From Crossaster papposus (taxonomy: Eukaryota > Echinodermata > Asteroidea > Velatida > Solasteridae): a DNA stretch of 64,000 nucleotides. The notes below the pieces were generated by a model that was given only the letters and a program-made list of their open reading frames with translations, was not told the DNA's origin and ran no database searches. Below are positions 12,068 through 23,155 of this stretch, one piece after another (position 1 is the first letter of the stretch; the number at the start of each line of letters is the position of its first letter). The DNA lies in assembly GCA_037893245.1 (NCBI GenBank), contig JBAIAA010000409.1, forward strand, positions 1,169,001 through 1,233,000, in the 5' to 3' direction. The position numbers and the translations under genes are program-made.

Positions 12068-12172
12068 CCTCGGCATTGGAAGTTGACAGACTCTAGCCTA
12101 CATGTGTAGGTATTGGATATTGACAAACTATGGTAACTTCCATTGCCTAATATTGACTATCCACTGTCAAAC
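11942..12172 (+). repeat. R3 repeat
   Basis: Shares cctgaaattgtaatg, gtaaatattatcgat-like and cctcggcattggaagttgac blocks with 47900-48062. Contains an inverted repeat around the sequence agttgacaaac. Confidence 0.55.
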
Positions 12173-13316
12173 CATGGTTACACATGTACCGGTACATGTA
12201 AAATACAATGTAAAAGAATGGGAAAAAACAGTGTTATTGTCGATTAAAAAAAGCAGCAATTGTGCCTTACATTGTATAATAATATAAATTGAACAGTAGT
12301 TGTGGCAATGAAGAAGAGTTGCGAAATTACTGGTTTTTTTAGGGTGGAACTGTAAGTCATCATCAAAATCAACGAAACAGTTTGCGCAACATGTCATCAT
12401 TTCCTACTGTCTTCCGGTTACAGTGTTGGCCAAACCGTTTGCATTGTTTCAAGGGTATTTTGTTTGTCAGGAAGTGTTAATAATAATAAGCATTTCAGCT
12501 GTAAAAGAAGATTTTGAAACCAAAATATAAACATCAGTACTATAGTGTACACTACCGGTACATGTATACCGGATACATTTGTACTTTGGGAATTACCAAC
12601 ATTTTAATTAAAGCATTGTTTCATTTTTAGTTTGTTGCCCACAATTTTTGTATGTGTCTTTTACACACGCAAAGTAAATAGCATACAGCATATCATATAA
12701 ACATAAACATTTCTTTTACTTTCAACAAAAGTTAAATTTTGCGACCTTGTTAAAGTACCTCATGTCATTAAAACGACCACTGTTTCTGGAAATGACCAAT
12801 CACAGCTTTGCTGGTGACCCATGTGATCCCAGTAACAACCTGGTCTTTGATTGAACAATCGGCACACAGGATGCCACATGAAGAACCAATTTCCAAGTCG
12901 CATTTCCTGTGGTCCATGCACATCCTGTACTTACCGGTACCTCTGCTGGTGTAAATATTTGCCATTACACCCCAGTACACCCTATTATATTTCTTCAGTA
13001 GACAACACTCTTGCAAAGGAAGTCAACACGGGTTGTTATTAGCCAACTTTATCGTAAACAAAATTACCTTCAGCTTTGGGAAACAGTCTAGTCTTAATGG
13101 TGTATAGTTTTCTGAAGTTTTCGAAGTACAGCCAAATTGACACTTTACTAAGAACTTTCAGCACTTTCAGGGGGATACACTGCACTTGCAAATCTCTGGA
13201 TGTTCCTTTGAGCGACAAAAGTTTGTTGTCATTTGGAATCTCATCAGTTTTAGTTTCCAAGACACTGTGAAAGTTGCATTGTGTTTTTGTTGGGGGGTGG
13301 AATTTGCATTATTGCG
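12173..13316. other. Stretch upstream of candidate exon 1a
   Basis: No gene seen. If exon 1a is real, its promoter and leader lie at the right end; no TATA box or CpG island is obvious. Confidence 0.35.
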
Positions 13317-13411
13317 ATGGCAGGAAGAAGTCCAAGTCCCTACATCCGACGGTCGGGAGATTTTGTTACGGCAAGTACCGCACACAGTCTACGCGACTTC
13401 AATGAAATCAG
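13317..13411 (+). CDS. IQSEC: Candidate distal first coding exon of IQSEC (exon 1a)
   Basis: An ATG in good context (attgcgATGGCA) opens 31 codons reading MAGRSPSPYIRRSGDFVTA..., and then two bases (AG) before a GTAAAC donor. An in-frame TAG lies at 13251-13253, so this is the first in-frame methionine. Joined to exon 2 at 36549, the split codon becomes AGT (Ser) and the frame stays open, giving ...FNEI-S-DPHKVET. The composition (serine, arginine, proline; two SP sites) resembles a real intracellular N-terminus rather than the cysteine- and tyrosine-rich chance ORFs around it. IQSEC genes in vertebrates use several alternative N-termini, so this fits the family. It would imply a 23 kb first intron. 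It rests on phase and composition only; another gene's first exon is possible. Confidence 0.5.
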
Positions 13412-13719
13412 GTAAACTGTCATCCCACTCATTGTTGCTTTCAATGCTTTGATATACTTCAGTGTATTGTTTCGATATGAGGATTTATTATTTTCTGTCT
13501 TGCTTGAACTTGAATACTAAGAGGTAGTACTACATGTACATGTACGGTAGGTAGTCGTATCCTCTTTGAGTGATTCCCATAATGTCGCTTCCCAGGTTGT
13601 ATCGTAAAATTGGGTGTGATCCCAAGCCACTCAGCATTCTGGTGTTTATGACTTCTGATTAGTACCCTCGAACAAAGTTACTGACAATTTGGGAGACTGC
13701 CAACATACATGTACATGTA

Positions 13720-13803
13720 TGGCAAGGTACTGTACATGTACAGGTAGCTCAGTTGGTAGAGCGGCGGGCCCCGGAGGTTGCAGGTTCAAGTCCCTCCTTG
13801 CCA
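13720..13803 (+). pseudogene. tRNA-like sequence with an expanded TA at positions 8-9
   Basis: GGCAAGG (13721-13727) pairs perfectly with CCTTGCC (13796-13802). Between lie an A box, TAGCTCAGTTGGTAGAGC (13745-13762), and a B box, GGTTCAAGTCC. The anticodon arm does not fold and the T stem is imperfect, so it is a tRNA pseudogene or SINE head. The usual TA between acceptor and D stem is expanded to TACTGTACATGTACAGGTA. Confidence 0.6.
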
Positions 13804-13842
13804 ATTTTCTTTGTTCAATTTGAAATTGTTGCTTAAACTTGG

Positions 13843-14188
13843 TTAAAGGGATAGTAATACCTTTTGCAACTTCAACAAAATGTACTGGATGTAAAGATAT
13901 TAATGACTAAGCTCCCAGTAACATTATTCCCACTGGCCTGCTAACACTGCTGTCAATGATGCATGATGCACAATGTAGTACATGTACATGTAGTTGGTTC
14001 AAAAATCGGAATCTTAGCATACTGTAGTACATTTGTATTTTCTTGGAATATACAGCATCCACAGAGCTACACTGTGTAACTTTGTCAGGTTGGTTGTTGA
14101 GCAACATTATTTAGATTTTGAAAACTGTTGCTGCTTCAAACGATAACAAAAAAAATGCACTAACTGACAAAATGGCCTACTGCTAACA
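13843..14188 (+). mobile_element. T3 element, second copy
   Basis: Starts ttaaagggatagtaatacc and shares gctgcttcaaaygataacaa and cagagctaca with 7495-7978. The right terminus is degraded (aaatggcctactgctaac). Confidence 0.65.
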
Positions 14189-14189
14189 C

Positions 14190-14889
14190 CCATTTCCATC
14201 CTACATTGTACATACATGTACCGGTACATGTATGTAAGTGGAACAGAATCTTGGAACATCAAACTATTCAACTGGGGCAAACAAACTATTTGTGCGTACA
14301 TGTACATGTTTTGGCATATCCTTACAAAATCATCTGGGAATGGAATACAAGGAAGGAAATGGTAGACTTGAAAGTAAACCAGTACATGTATGTATTTGAT
14401 CATCAAAGCATGAAGGCAAACTTACCAGTGACTAAACAAATAACTGTACACTCTTCATGTTTGAGTTGTTGGTGTGCCAATGCCAACATCTGCTATTGTT
14501 TCTGTAAGCCTTACAGAAACAACAGTGTAAGGTGAGTAGCACTTTCACAAATTTACAGTTTTAAAAGGTTAACAGTTGAAAAAGCAACAACATATTTGTC
14601 TGATACACTTAGTTTGGAATATTGTGTATGTACACACACTGTATGTTAAAGGTAGTTGTACAACATTTTCAAACATCCCCTTCCCCCCTAAAAAAACCTA
14701 AAAACAAACAAACAAACAAACAAAAACAAACAAGCAAAATTTAACAACAACAAACAACAGCAAACAAACCAACACCTACATATTTATTTTTTATTAAAGC
14801 TTAGGTAGTATACAATGTACACAAAAACTTGTTAAAAAAAATTAAGAAAATACTGAATTATTATGAAATGCCTACTTGACTATGCGTGT
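14190..14889. other. No gene seen
   Basis: Includes a TACCGGTACATGTA cluster at 14215-14235 and an (AAAC)n microsatellite at 14701-14730. Confidence 0.45.
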
Positions 14890-15350
14890 ACATGTAAGTG
14901 AATAACTCAAGCATCCTGTAAAAATCATGGCATCAGGGGCCAATTTCATAGAGCTGCTAAGCACAACAGTTTGCTTAGCATGGAAATTTGTCCTTGGCAA
15001 AAGCAAGGTTACAGACCAAATTTTCATGTGATCTTTATTGCTTTTGATTGATAATCAGCTGAAGAAGAATGTAGAATTTTGGCTGGTAACCTGTTTTTAA
15101 TAAGCAAGACTTTTTTTGTGCTGAGCAAATTGTTGTGCTTGGCAGCTCGATGAAATTGAGATGTTCTATTGTTTTCCAACAATTCCCAGCTAGCAATTGT
15201 TGGAAAACCTGACTATTCTCAAACACTGCCCCCAATTTATTAAGCTGATAACTCTCAGATAACTTGTACATTGCTCTGTTTCATCTGAAGGAAGTCAAGT
15301 AACCAGACTACAAGAACACCATTTTCTTTTTCTTATTGGCTTTTCCACCT
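14890..15350 (+). repeat. Repeat shared with 19505-19855
   Basis: Common blocks: aagtgaataac, ctatt(t/c)tcaaacactgccc, cccaattta, ttgctctgtttcrtctgaag. Interrupted by the element at 14937-15160. Confidence 0.5.
14937..15160. mobile_element. Inverted-repeat element starting GGGCCAATTTCATAG
   Basis: Left end GGCCAATTTCATAGAGCTGC, with TAAGCACAACAG following, mirrored by gttgtgcttggcagctcgat and gaaattg at the right. A non-autonomous element of a type remembered from marine deuterostome genomes; that taxonomic hint is weak. Confidence 0.6.
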
Positions 15351-15458
15351 TCTATGAACACATTTTAACTAAGTCAGCGTCTCATATTATTGACTATGAA
15401 ATATAAATTCTCCTATCCCAACCATTTTCGAAAATTAAAGCAAAAGCATGGTGTACGG

Positions 15459-15949
15459 TAGCCCAGGTTGGACGACGTTCTTCATTGCATTACGACTGAC
15501 GTCCAGGGTATCAATGTCTCCTGCCATAGCAACAAATTTTACAACAACATTTTTTCATATTTTTACCTGATGAAGGAAGCCAAAATCTCGCTTATGTATT
15601 CCGCGGGTACCGTGCACGCGCCTGGCTTATCAGTTGTAGGCCGGCGCGGCTGCCGGGTACCCGCGCACGCATGTAGGGATTGTAGCGAGTTCGTACATGA
15701 TGTTCACTTCCAAAAGCGTGGATTTGAAATTTATTTTCTGTAAATAAGTTGCCTAAAGACACATTAACTTTTAATAACCCATGACGATCTTTAGTTCCAG
15801 ACACAAGGAATACATAAGCGAGATTTTGGCTTCCTTCATCAGGTAAAAATATGAAAAAATGTTGTTGTAAAATGTTTCGCTATGGCAGGAAACATTGATA
15901 CCCTGGACTCCGTCGCGTTGTACACAACGGAGGAGTCCAACCTGGGCTA
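15459..15949. mobile_element. Mutator-like element with 145-base arms and a 9-base target duplication
   Basis: TAGCCCAGGTTGGAC... at the left is mirrored by ...GTCCAACCTGGGCTA at the right; the arms run to about 15602 and from about 15811 and are nearly identical through ctgatgaaggaagccaaaat. GGTGTACGG stands directly outside both ends (15450-15458, 15950-15958). Long arms plus a 9-base duplication fit MULE-type elements. The GC-rich centre has no recognised gene. Confidence 0.75.
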
Positions 15950-16083
15950 GGTGTACGGTATATCTTTAAAAATCAAGTTTCTGGTGGCCAGTTCATGTTA
16001 ATTGTCAAGATTGTCAGTTGTGAAACAGACTTGTGGTGAATACTGCATTGAACTGTTCAGAGTGCATCATAAGTTATTATATA

Positions 16084-16411
16084 CTATGGTGCGAAATACG
16101 GTACCCTCTGGAGACATGAACACAATGTGTACAATGGAGACAAAACGTCTCCGGAGGGTAAATTTCTATAGATGAATAGGTCTCCACTGGGAATTTCACG
16201 AATTAGATTTTTGGATTTTACTTAAATTACTCAAAAACTAGGATTAGGATGTGGGTTAGGGTTAGTGTTTGGGTTAGGGTATGATATAGGGTATATTGGG
16301 TCGAAATTTCAACCCAGGAAAAAAATTATGGTTAAAATGGGAGCATTTTCAAAAACGTGCTCGACTTTCTAACCATTTTGTTCACGAGAACAAAGCCATG
16401 TCTCCACAGTG
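16084..16411 (-). mobile_element. M1 element, reverse copy
   Basis: Reverse counterpart of 31917-32249. Contains gggttagggttagtgtttgg, telomere-like but internal to the element. Confidence 0.8.
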
Positions 16412-17394
16412 ATACAAAATGCGAATAGTGTACATGTGGTACATGTAGAGAGGTACACTACATGTATGATAACTAATACATGTAGGATGTCAGCTCAATG
16501 TACCCGGTAGCTGTCATCAATCAGTTTCACTGGCTTTGGCAATGCTATAATGATGTACACAAAACGGGTTGTGTTTATTTTTAAATTTGTGTCTTGAGTT
16601 TGGTGCATATTTTTGCAACTTGGGCGTGACATGTGCTAGTGCATGTACTCAGAAAAAAATATCTGTATGAAAGTTGTACATGTATATTTGTTAAAACATC
16701 AAACAAAAATAAACTTCCTCTCGTTGAGAATTTTTTTTCGACCTTGGATTTTCAGTTTTTAATTGAAAATCTGTGGCTTACATGTATTTTGAAGATTGAC
16801 ATTGCTGTAAGATACATGTACATGTACTGTACATATACATGGGCCTGTTTAAAGTTTCTTTACAAATGTACACGTACCGGTATAATGATCACACCATGCA
16901 ATCTCTGTGTCTTTTTCTGTGATAATTATTATCCCATTAGTTACCATGTTAATTATTATTTTATTAAACAAATGCATTTTAAATCGAACCAAAATATAAG
17001 ACACGACAGTCTTTCAATACCAGCATTAATTTTGGACTTTGCATCGAGACGCTAGTCATTCAAATGTAAACAAATGAGCATTATCATGCAGTCTGCGTCA
17101 TAGTCATACTGTGGTACCGGTTCATGTATTGTAAGCGTGTGGGAGAATTGTCTCTAAAACAAGCTGTGATGATAGCAACAGAGATTCAGAGAAATATGGC
17201 TAACACGTGAGTATGTGTATAGGTGCAAAAGTGGGTTGGACTACGGTACAGGTACATGGTTTAGGCTTTTCAAGCAGTTGTACACGTGTACGTGAATTGA
17301 AAATGATTGGTGTGTTAACAGTTATCTGCGGGTCTTTAAAAGGTAATGCATTGCGCATTTCTCAATTTACAGGTAGGATAAACAATTTTTTGTA
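16412..17394. other. No gene confirmed
   Basis: TACATGTA clusters. A short ATG frame at 17169-17206 ending in a GTGAGT donor has the phase of exons 1a and 1b but no other support. Confidence 0.3.
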
Positions 17395-17662
17395 TTACCA
17401 AATTATTATTTGAAAGTATTTGAAAGTAAAAAAATCATTCTAAGCAACCAGCAAAAGGATTGCGCTGGATACCCTGTAATTGTTCCGAAAAATTTAATTT
17501 TATTAAACTACATAGTCATTTGCGAATTTAGTTTAATAACATTTAATTTTATTAAATGAACACCGCTTGTCCTGATTTTCTCAGCATCCATGATTGCAAA
17601 ACATCGAACAAGTCAGTTAAACAATATTTACTATAAAATACAGCCCCCCAAATCCCCCCCCC
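17395..17662 (+). mobile_element. T1 element, truncated at both ends
   Basis: Blocks gaaagtaaaaaaatcattct, ccagcaaaaggattgcgctg and atccatgattgcaaaac; ends in a C10/A8 run instead of the right terminus. Confidence 0.75.
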
Positions 17663-17883
17663 CCCAAAAAAAAGAAGAAGTAATAACTTTGTATCAGCTC
17701 GTTAAAGATAACAATGTTTAAAAGAAATCAATCGGCAATTAATGCGCATAGCAATTTTTTTCTGTGAAGCTGATGCCATCCATGCATGTGGCAGACAACC
17801 CACATTATTTTTACCGAGCATTCCAATATAAAGGTATCCAAAATAAACCTGTGCATGCATCTATCGTAGTGTTAATCCGCTTA

Positions 17884-18557
17884 CTTGGGGTCTAAAGTAT
17901 CGTTTAGAGTAGTATTAAAAGTGTGTTTCTGAAAAAGTCCTAAATTTGACTTTCTGAAACGTGCAGATACTGTACTCTGGTTAAATACATTTGGGTCATG
18001 GTTTCTTAATTTTTCTTCTATCTGACCATTCTACTGGTACCGATAAATGTGAGAATTTACTTAAATGTAGGTTGATATGTACATGTACAGTGTACGTATT
18101 AAGCATAATTTTAAAAGACTACAATACATGTATACATGTACCAGTACTACATGTACCAGTACTACATGTACCGTACATGTACATGTACCGGTACGCGGTA
18201 CGTACATTTTGTACTGTCCTTATGTGCATACTTGGGGTCTAAAGTATCGTTTAGAGTAGTATTAAAAGTGTGTTTCTGAAAAAGTCCTAAATTTGACTTT
18301 CTGAAACGTGCAGATACTGTACTCTGGTTAAATACATTTGGGTCATGGTTTCTTAATTTTTCTTCTATCTGACCATTCTACTGGTACCGATAAATGTGAG
18401 AATTTACTTAAATGTAGGTTGATATGTACATGTACAGTGTACGTATTAAGCATAATCATGTACCAGTACTACATGTACCAGTACTACATGTACCGTACAT
18501 GTACATGTACATGTACCGGTACGCGGTACGTACATTTTGTACTGTCCTTATGTGCAT
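17884..18557 (+). repeat. Tandem duplication of about 340 bases
   Basis: Units 17884-18230 and 18231-18557 both start cttggggtctaaagtatcg. They are nearly identical except for a 25-base segment missing from unit 2 and a different number of ACATGT units. Confidence 0.9.
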
Positions 18558-19504
18558 GTAATCTGTATGTGAACATTTACGTTACATGTACCGGTACATA
18601 ATGTACACAGGATGGGAATGTGTATTATGTAACTGTACCATGACATTTGGCTGTTTAGATTTTTCAATAAAAACCTTGTGTTGTGGACTACATGTACTAA
18701 TTTACATACGTACTGTACAGTATACTGTCTGATCCAAGTATGTACCGGTATGTAGTACGTCTGCAGTAAGACCAAGAGTACAATTAGAATAAACTGTTTC
18801 CTCTACTTTTGAGTGCACATCTTTACCATCAATTCGCACCAATCAATTATCATTATAGAGCAGGTGGGAAAACGCACCCCTCTCCCTCTTCCTCGATACA
18901 AGGCCAGTAACGCCAAAGTCCATTTTTGTCTACGCACATGTATGCATTTACATGCTAAGTTCGATCATGATATTCAAGCGGTCTCTATCTCGAAGCCTTT
19001 TATCAGAGGTGATATTTTACTCGGAGGCTGTGACTGTGAACAGGTTTTCACAACTACGTGTATTTGAAATGCAGTGAGTAAAAGAATTTAGAAAGACTTC
19101 ATACACGTACAAAATGTATAAAGTACACGTACGTACCGGTACATGTACAATGTCCATGTACAAATGTACATGTACTGGTAGACACCATGTGATGAGTGTC
19201 CTATAAGGCCGTTTGCAGCCAAGGGATTTTTTCAGTTGCCAAGATGACAGCAAAGAGTGTACATGTGCAGCTCTACATTTAAAGGCAAGTGTTCACTCTT
19301 ACCATACAGACCTTTCTCTATGCTCACATGTAGCCCAGTACACGTTTTTTTTTGGGTTTAAGACTAGATTAGGATTTTGTACGGTAAGTCTTATGCAGCT
19401 GGTCTCTACACTGTATGTAAAAAAAGGTATAGTATACACCATTTGTTACATAGAAAACCCAATACCCAATTACATACAGGTATGAAATAGGGAGCCTGAT
19501 TTGA
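18558..19504. other. No gene seen
   Basis: Contains TACATGTA/TACCGGTA clusters at 18585-18600, 18705-18750 and 19105-19185. Confidence 0.45.
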
Positions 19505-19855
19505 CTGCACTTAATAAGTGAATAACAGTTTTAAGCACCTGCAAAATCACGACACCTGGTATACATGTACATTTGTACAGTATGGTGTGGTTTTTCGAGA
19601 ATAGTGAAATTTTGTATCAATTTCCAATGATTGCCGGCTGGCAATCATTTGAAAAAAAATTGACTATTTTCAAACACTGCCCCCAATTTAGTTCCACATT
19701 TTTCACGTAATTGCATACACACTGTATCTGTGAATGGGTGCAAGCCAATTTAAGTCTGGTTTCACAACCTGTTAATTTTCGAAATTGCTCTGTTTCGTCT
19801 GAAGGAAGTCGAGAAGCCATACGACGAGAATAACATATTTTGTATTGGTTATTTG
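19505..19855 (+). repeat. Repeat shared with 14890-15350
   Basis: Lacks the GGGCCAATTTCATAG element present in the other copy. Contains the local inverted repeat ccaatgattgccggctggca. Confidence 0.5.
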
Positions 19856-21689
19856 TTGGATGTGCTCACTTTGTTTTCTCATGTACCGGTATGTACATGT
19901 ACATGTACATGTACCGGTACATGATTGATGCTGTTTAATCACTGGATGCTACAAAACTACATGTAGTTAAAAGAATGTTAAAAGACTGAGTCATTGCCGG
20001 GTCTATGCATTATTCTTGACAATTTAATTGTTTCAAGTTTGGCCAAAAGAGAATTAGAAAATATTAGTAAATGATTAATTATTTCCATGCGTTAGGAATA
20101 TTTTTTAATTGCTAGTCGGTGTACTTTGCATGGGGCCTATTCTTTACTTTTCACGTTTTACGTTCCAACAAAATGTTTTCCCGTCTTTGGGCCTCACAGT
20201 GTAAACAGTTTTTTTTCTTCTATCCTCCCGCACAACTGGGACACTTTCAACAAATGCAATTTTTATAACCAGTTAATTAAGGCTAAGAATGAAACCATAA
20301 TTCATTGTTTTGGCCTGTACATACCAGTAGTATGTATGTACAGTACATTACTGTTCTATTGTCCTACCAGTACATGTGGGTGTAGATGGCTCAGTTTGTT
20401 GTAACTTAATTATCCTGCCAACAACAATGGCAGTATTATCACTGTGATTATGCCTGGACTTTCTTGCTGGAGTCAGTGACTAGATACAGGTTCATGTACA
20501 TGTACCGGGTAGCCTTTTTTTGTTATGGAAGGATTTCCAATGAAGCTCGCTCACAAATTAAACAGTGCTGCAAAAGTGCACAGTTCTTGAAAAGCGATTT
20601 TTGCCAGTTTTTCGGTTTATAGTGGCTATAAACCTGTCAAAAGAAAAAGAGCCATGACTTTGCAACACAAGTTTATTCATACCGGTACTGTGGAAATCAT
20701 TTTACCTACTGTACCGGTACATGTACATTGTATCTGAAGCAAAAACAAATTAGGTCATTTGGTTTTTAAAAACTGAGTGTCCTATACATACATGTACCGT
20801 ATGTATGGCAATGAAAAGGGAAAATGCATCTTTCTTGCTTCAGTTGTCCAAATAAAAATAGGCTGTATTGAAATCGCACACAAAATTGAGTGCATTTCAA
20901 CAAACAAGACAAAAATCACAGCGTGGTCATTCAAAGCCAGTACTGGCCCAAGGATATGGTCAGTGTACCCTACTTCAGTCAGAGCTCGAGGTGCAGTTTT
21001 ACACTTCAACTCTCATATTTACTGCCAGCAGCAGAGAAACTGCTGTCAAAACCTTGTGATATTTGGTAAAATTTCCTGCTCAAGTACAGACCGGTAGCGT
21101 GTTGTAGCTTCGGCCAAATTTCCTGTACATGTACCGGTTCCGGTATATGACCGCTGGTTGTGACTAGGATGGATCATATTCCATGGACACTTCCTCCTTA
21201 TCTGGACACGTTACCATTTCCTGGTTGTAAACCTTCGAAAAATGAGGACACTCCAGAATTGGGACATTTCTTAAGTTTCAGTGGGATAAATTATAATAAA
21301 TAAATGTGCAGTAACTGGTCAATATTGGCACACGCTGTATAATTTATACAGTCTTGGGATTGTTAAGTTACAGGATGCAAAGTACATGTATACTACATGT
21401 ATCTTCAGGAATCATTTTCACTGCATGATTCAGTTTGCTACCAGTAGGTCATATCCCTCTTGGATATTGTTTTACACGTATTGAGCAAACCTGGAAACGG
21501 GGACTTATAACAATATAAGTTGCAATATCGGATGATAGGATATCAGCTGCACATGGAAATGTGTACGTATTTGTTCCTCTAATGTCATTTGAAACTGCTG
21601 CTTATTCCCTGAAGGTACACATAGGCAGCTTTGCCGACTCAGACTGCAGTTTGCAGAACTTGTACATGTACTGCCAGAAGTATACTGTA
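19856..21689. other. No gene seen
   Basis: AT-rich with scattered TACCGGTA motifs (19885-19920, 20683, 20711, 21125). Weak ORFs of about 100 residues have no family features. Confidence 0.4.
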
Positions 21690-21930
21690 TGTGACCCACC
21701 AACCCAAAATCTGGCTGAAGTTGGCAAAAGCCATTTTGGTAAACGGCACTTTAACGCTCATGTTTTGTTTCTTCTTTTTTTTCTCATTTTTCCCCCTCAT
21801 TTTTTGCTAATAATAAGCATCCTACATCCTATATGAAAGGTCGTAACTCAAAAAATATATCAAAAAATCTCCAATAATTTTTTTTTAAAAATCACTTCAG
21901 CCTGCATGGTTTGAGGTAGGTGGGTCACAT
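21690..21930. mobile_element. M4 element, TGTGACCCACC termini
   Basis: TGTGACCCACCAACCC at the left and ggtaggtgggtcaca at the right form inverted repeats; TA precedes the left end. Interior is AT-rich and non-coding. Confidence 0.65.
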
Positions 21931-22864
21931 CTCTGTTGAGATTTACCAAAAACAGAAAGACCCGGGGGTTTTATACAGTCAACTATGTACTTTTAAAAGA
22001 GCTGCCTGCACTCAATTAAATCACGTCATCTTCACCTGTCAGATGTGCATACTCCTCATCTGATCTGTGGTGGTCAGGAAACCTTTCCCCTATCGCCTTG
22101 CAATAATTGATTTCCTTACACACAGGCCACTATTCGCTACCGTCTGGTGAGTACGTGCTAATTGCAGAGAAGACTAGCAATTGGATACCATCATGTAGAG
22201 AAATCCGTGTTAGCCTGAAAGTGTGTGAAACGGGCCTACGGTATATGTGTTCATGTACAACCATAGAGCTATATTAAATTACTAGAGCGCTGGCTTGATG
22301 TACAAAGTAATGCCTGCTCGGCGCATTCATGCTTGTGCACAAACCTATGGAAAACTAGGAACTTTGTACGACTTTTATACAGCTATTTGCATATCTGCAT
22401 TTTTATTGTATAGAGTGCGTTAATGAAGCCGATACGCCCAAAACTTTAACGCACGATCAGCAAATGAGTGTTTCATTTGTTTCTTTCTGCGCAAACAGCG
22501 AAAATAATCCGCGTGCGCGTACGTAACCGCTGCAAATGATTTTGCCGTGACTTTTTTTAACTGGCATGATGCGCGTTAGTTGTTTGCGTCTGTTCTACTT
22601 GCACGTACCGTACAATTGTCCCCGGCCCTGTGTGTACGGTAGTTCCACAGCTGACGTCTACGCATGCGTCGGATTTTATGGCGGGTAGCGGATGACTTGG
22701 TAGCACACCCTGACTGCAGAGAGAAACAAATGCCCATTTTGTAGGTGAACAAATGTCGGCAAAAACATGTAAATAACGGTGCTAATAAGCTAAGTGTTGG
22801 CATCTTGTAGTTATTGCATTATCAAATGAGACATATTTTACTGAATAACAAATCCTTTTTTTGT
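21931..22864. other. No gene seen
   Basis: A CpG-richer stretch at 22490-22690 has no recognisable coding frame. Confidence 0.35.
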
Positions 22865-22927
22865 ATAAAAATAATCCTGCCCCTGGGTCCGGTGAATTAA
22901 AAATAACCCCGGGTCGAATTGGTTAAA
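22865..22927 (+). mobile_element. T2 element, right-end piece (copy d)
   Basis: aaaaataatcctgccc and aaaataaccccgggtcgaat, then tggttaa; the left part is missing. Confidence 0.6.
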
Positions 22928-23155
22928 TTGCATTACATGTACATGTACATGTACATGTAGGTCAGGCCTTTACACGTACATGTACCGGTATGGTAGGTAG
23001 GTCAGGCATACAACTTTTCCATTTCGCAGACTTTATGCCATTAAGAATGGAAACAAATCTGTACAAAGTCTTGTAAAGACTGGAATTTCTTCATTTTTTT
23101 GGTTAATTCCAAGGTACATGTATGTACCAGTACGTGCCATAAATGTATACCGGTA

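Noticed and set aside
16251-16285. Telomere repeats (TTAGGG-like)
   Set aside because: The motif is only two or three imperfect units and is an internal part of the M1 repeat, found at the same place in its other copies.
16633-17055. 140-residue plus-strand ORF
   Set aside because: AT-rich, with VHVLRKKYLYESCTC-type residues from TACATGTA repeats; no domain features.
18338-18601. Repeated ORF MGHGFLIFLLSDHSTGTDKC in two places
   Set aside because: Both come from the tandem duplication 17884-18557; the frame ends in TACATGTA repeats and shows no protein character.
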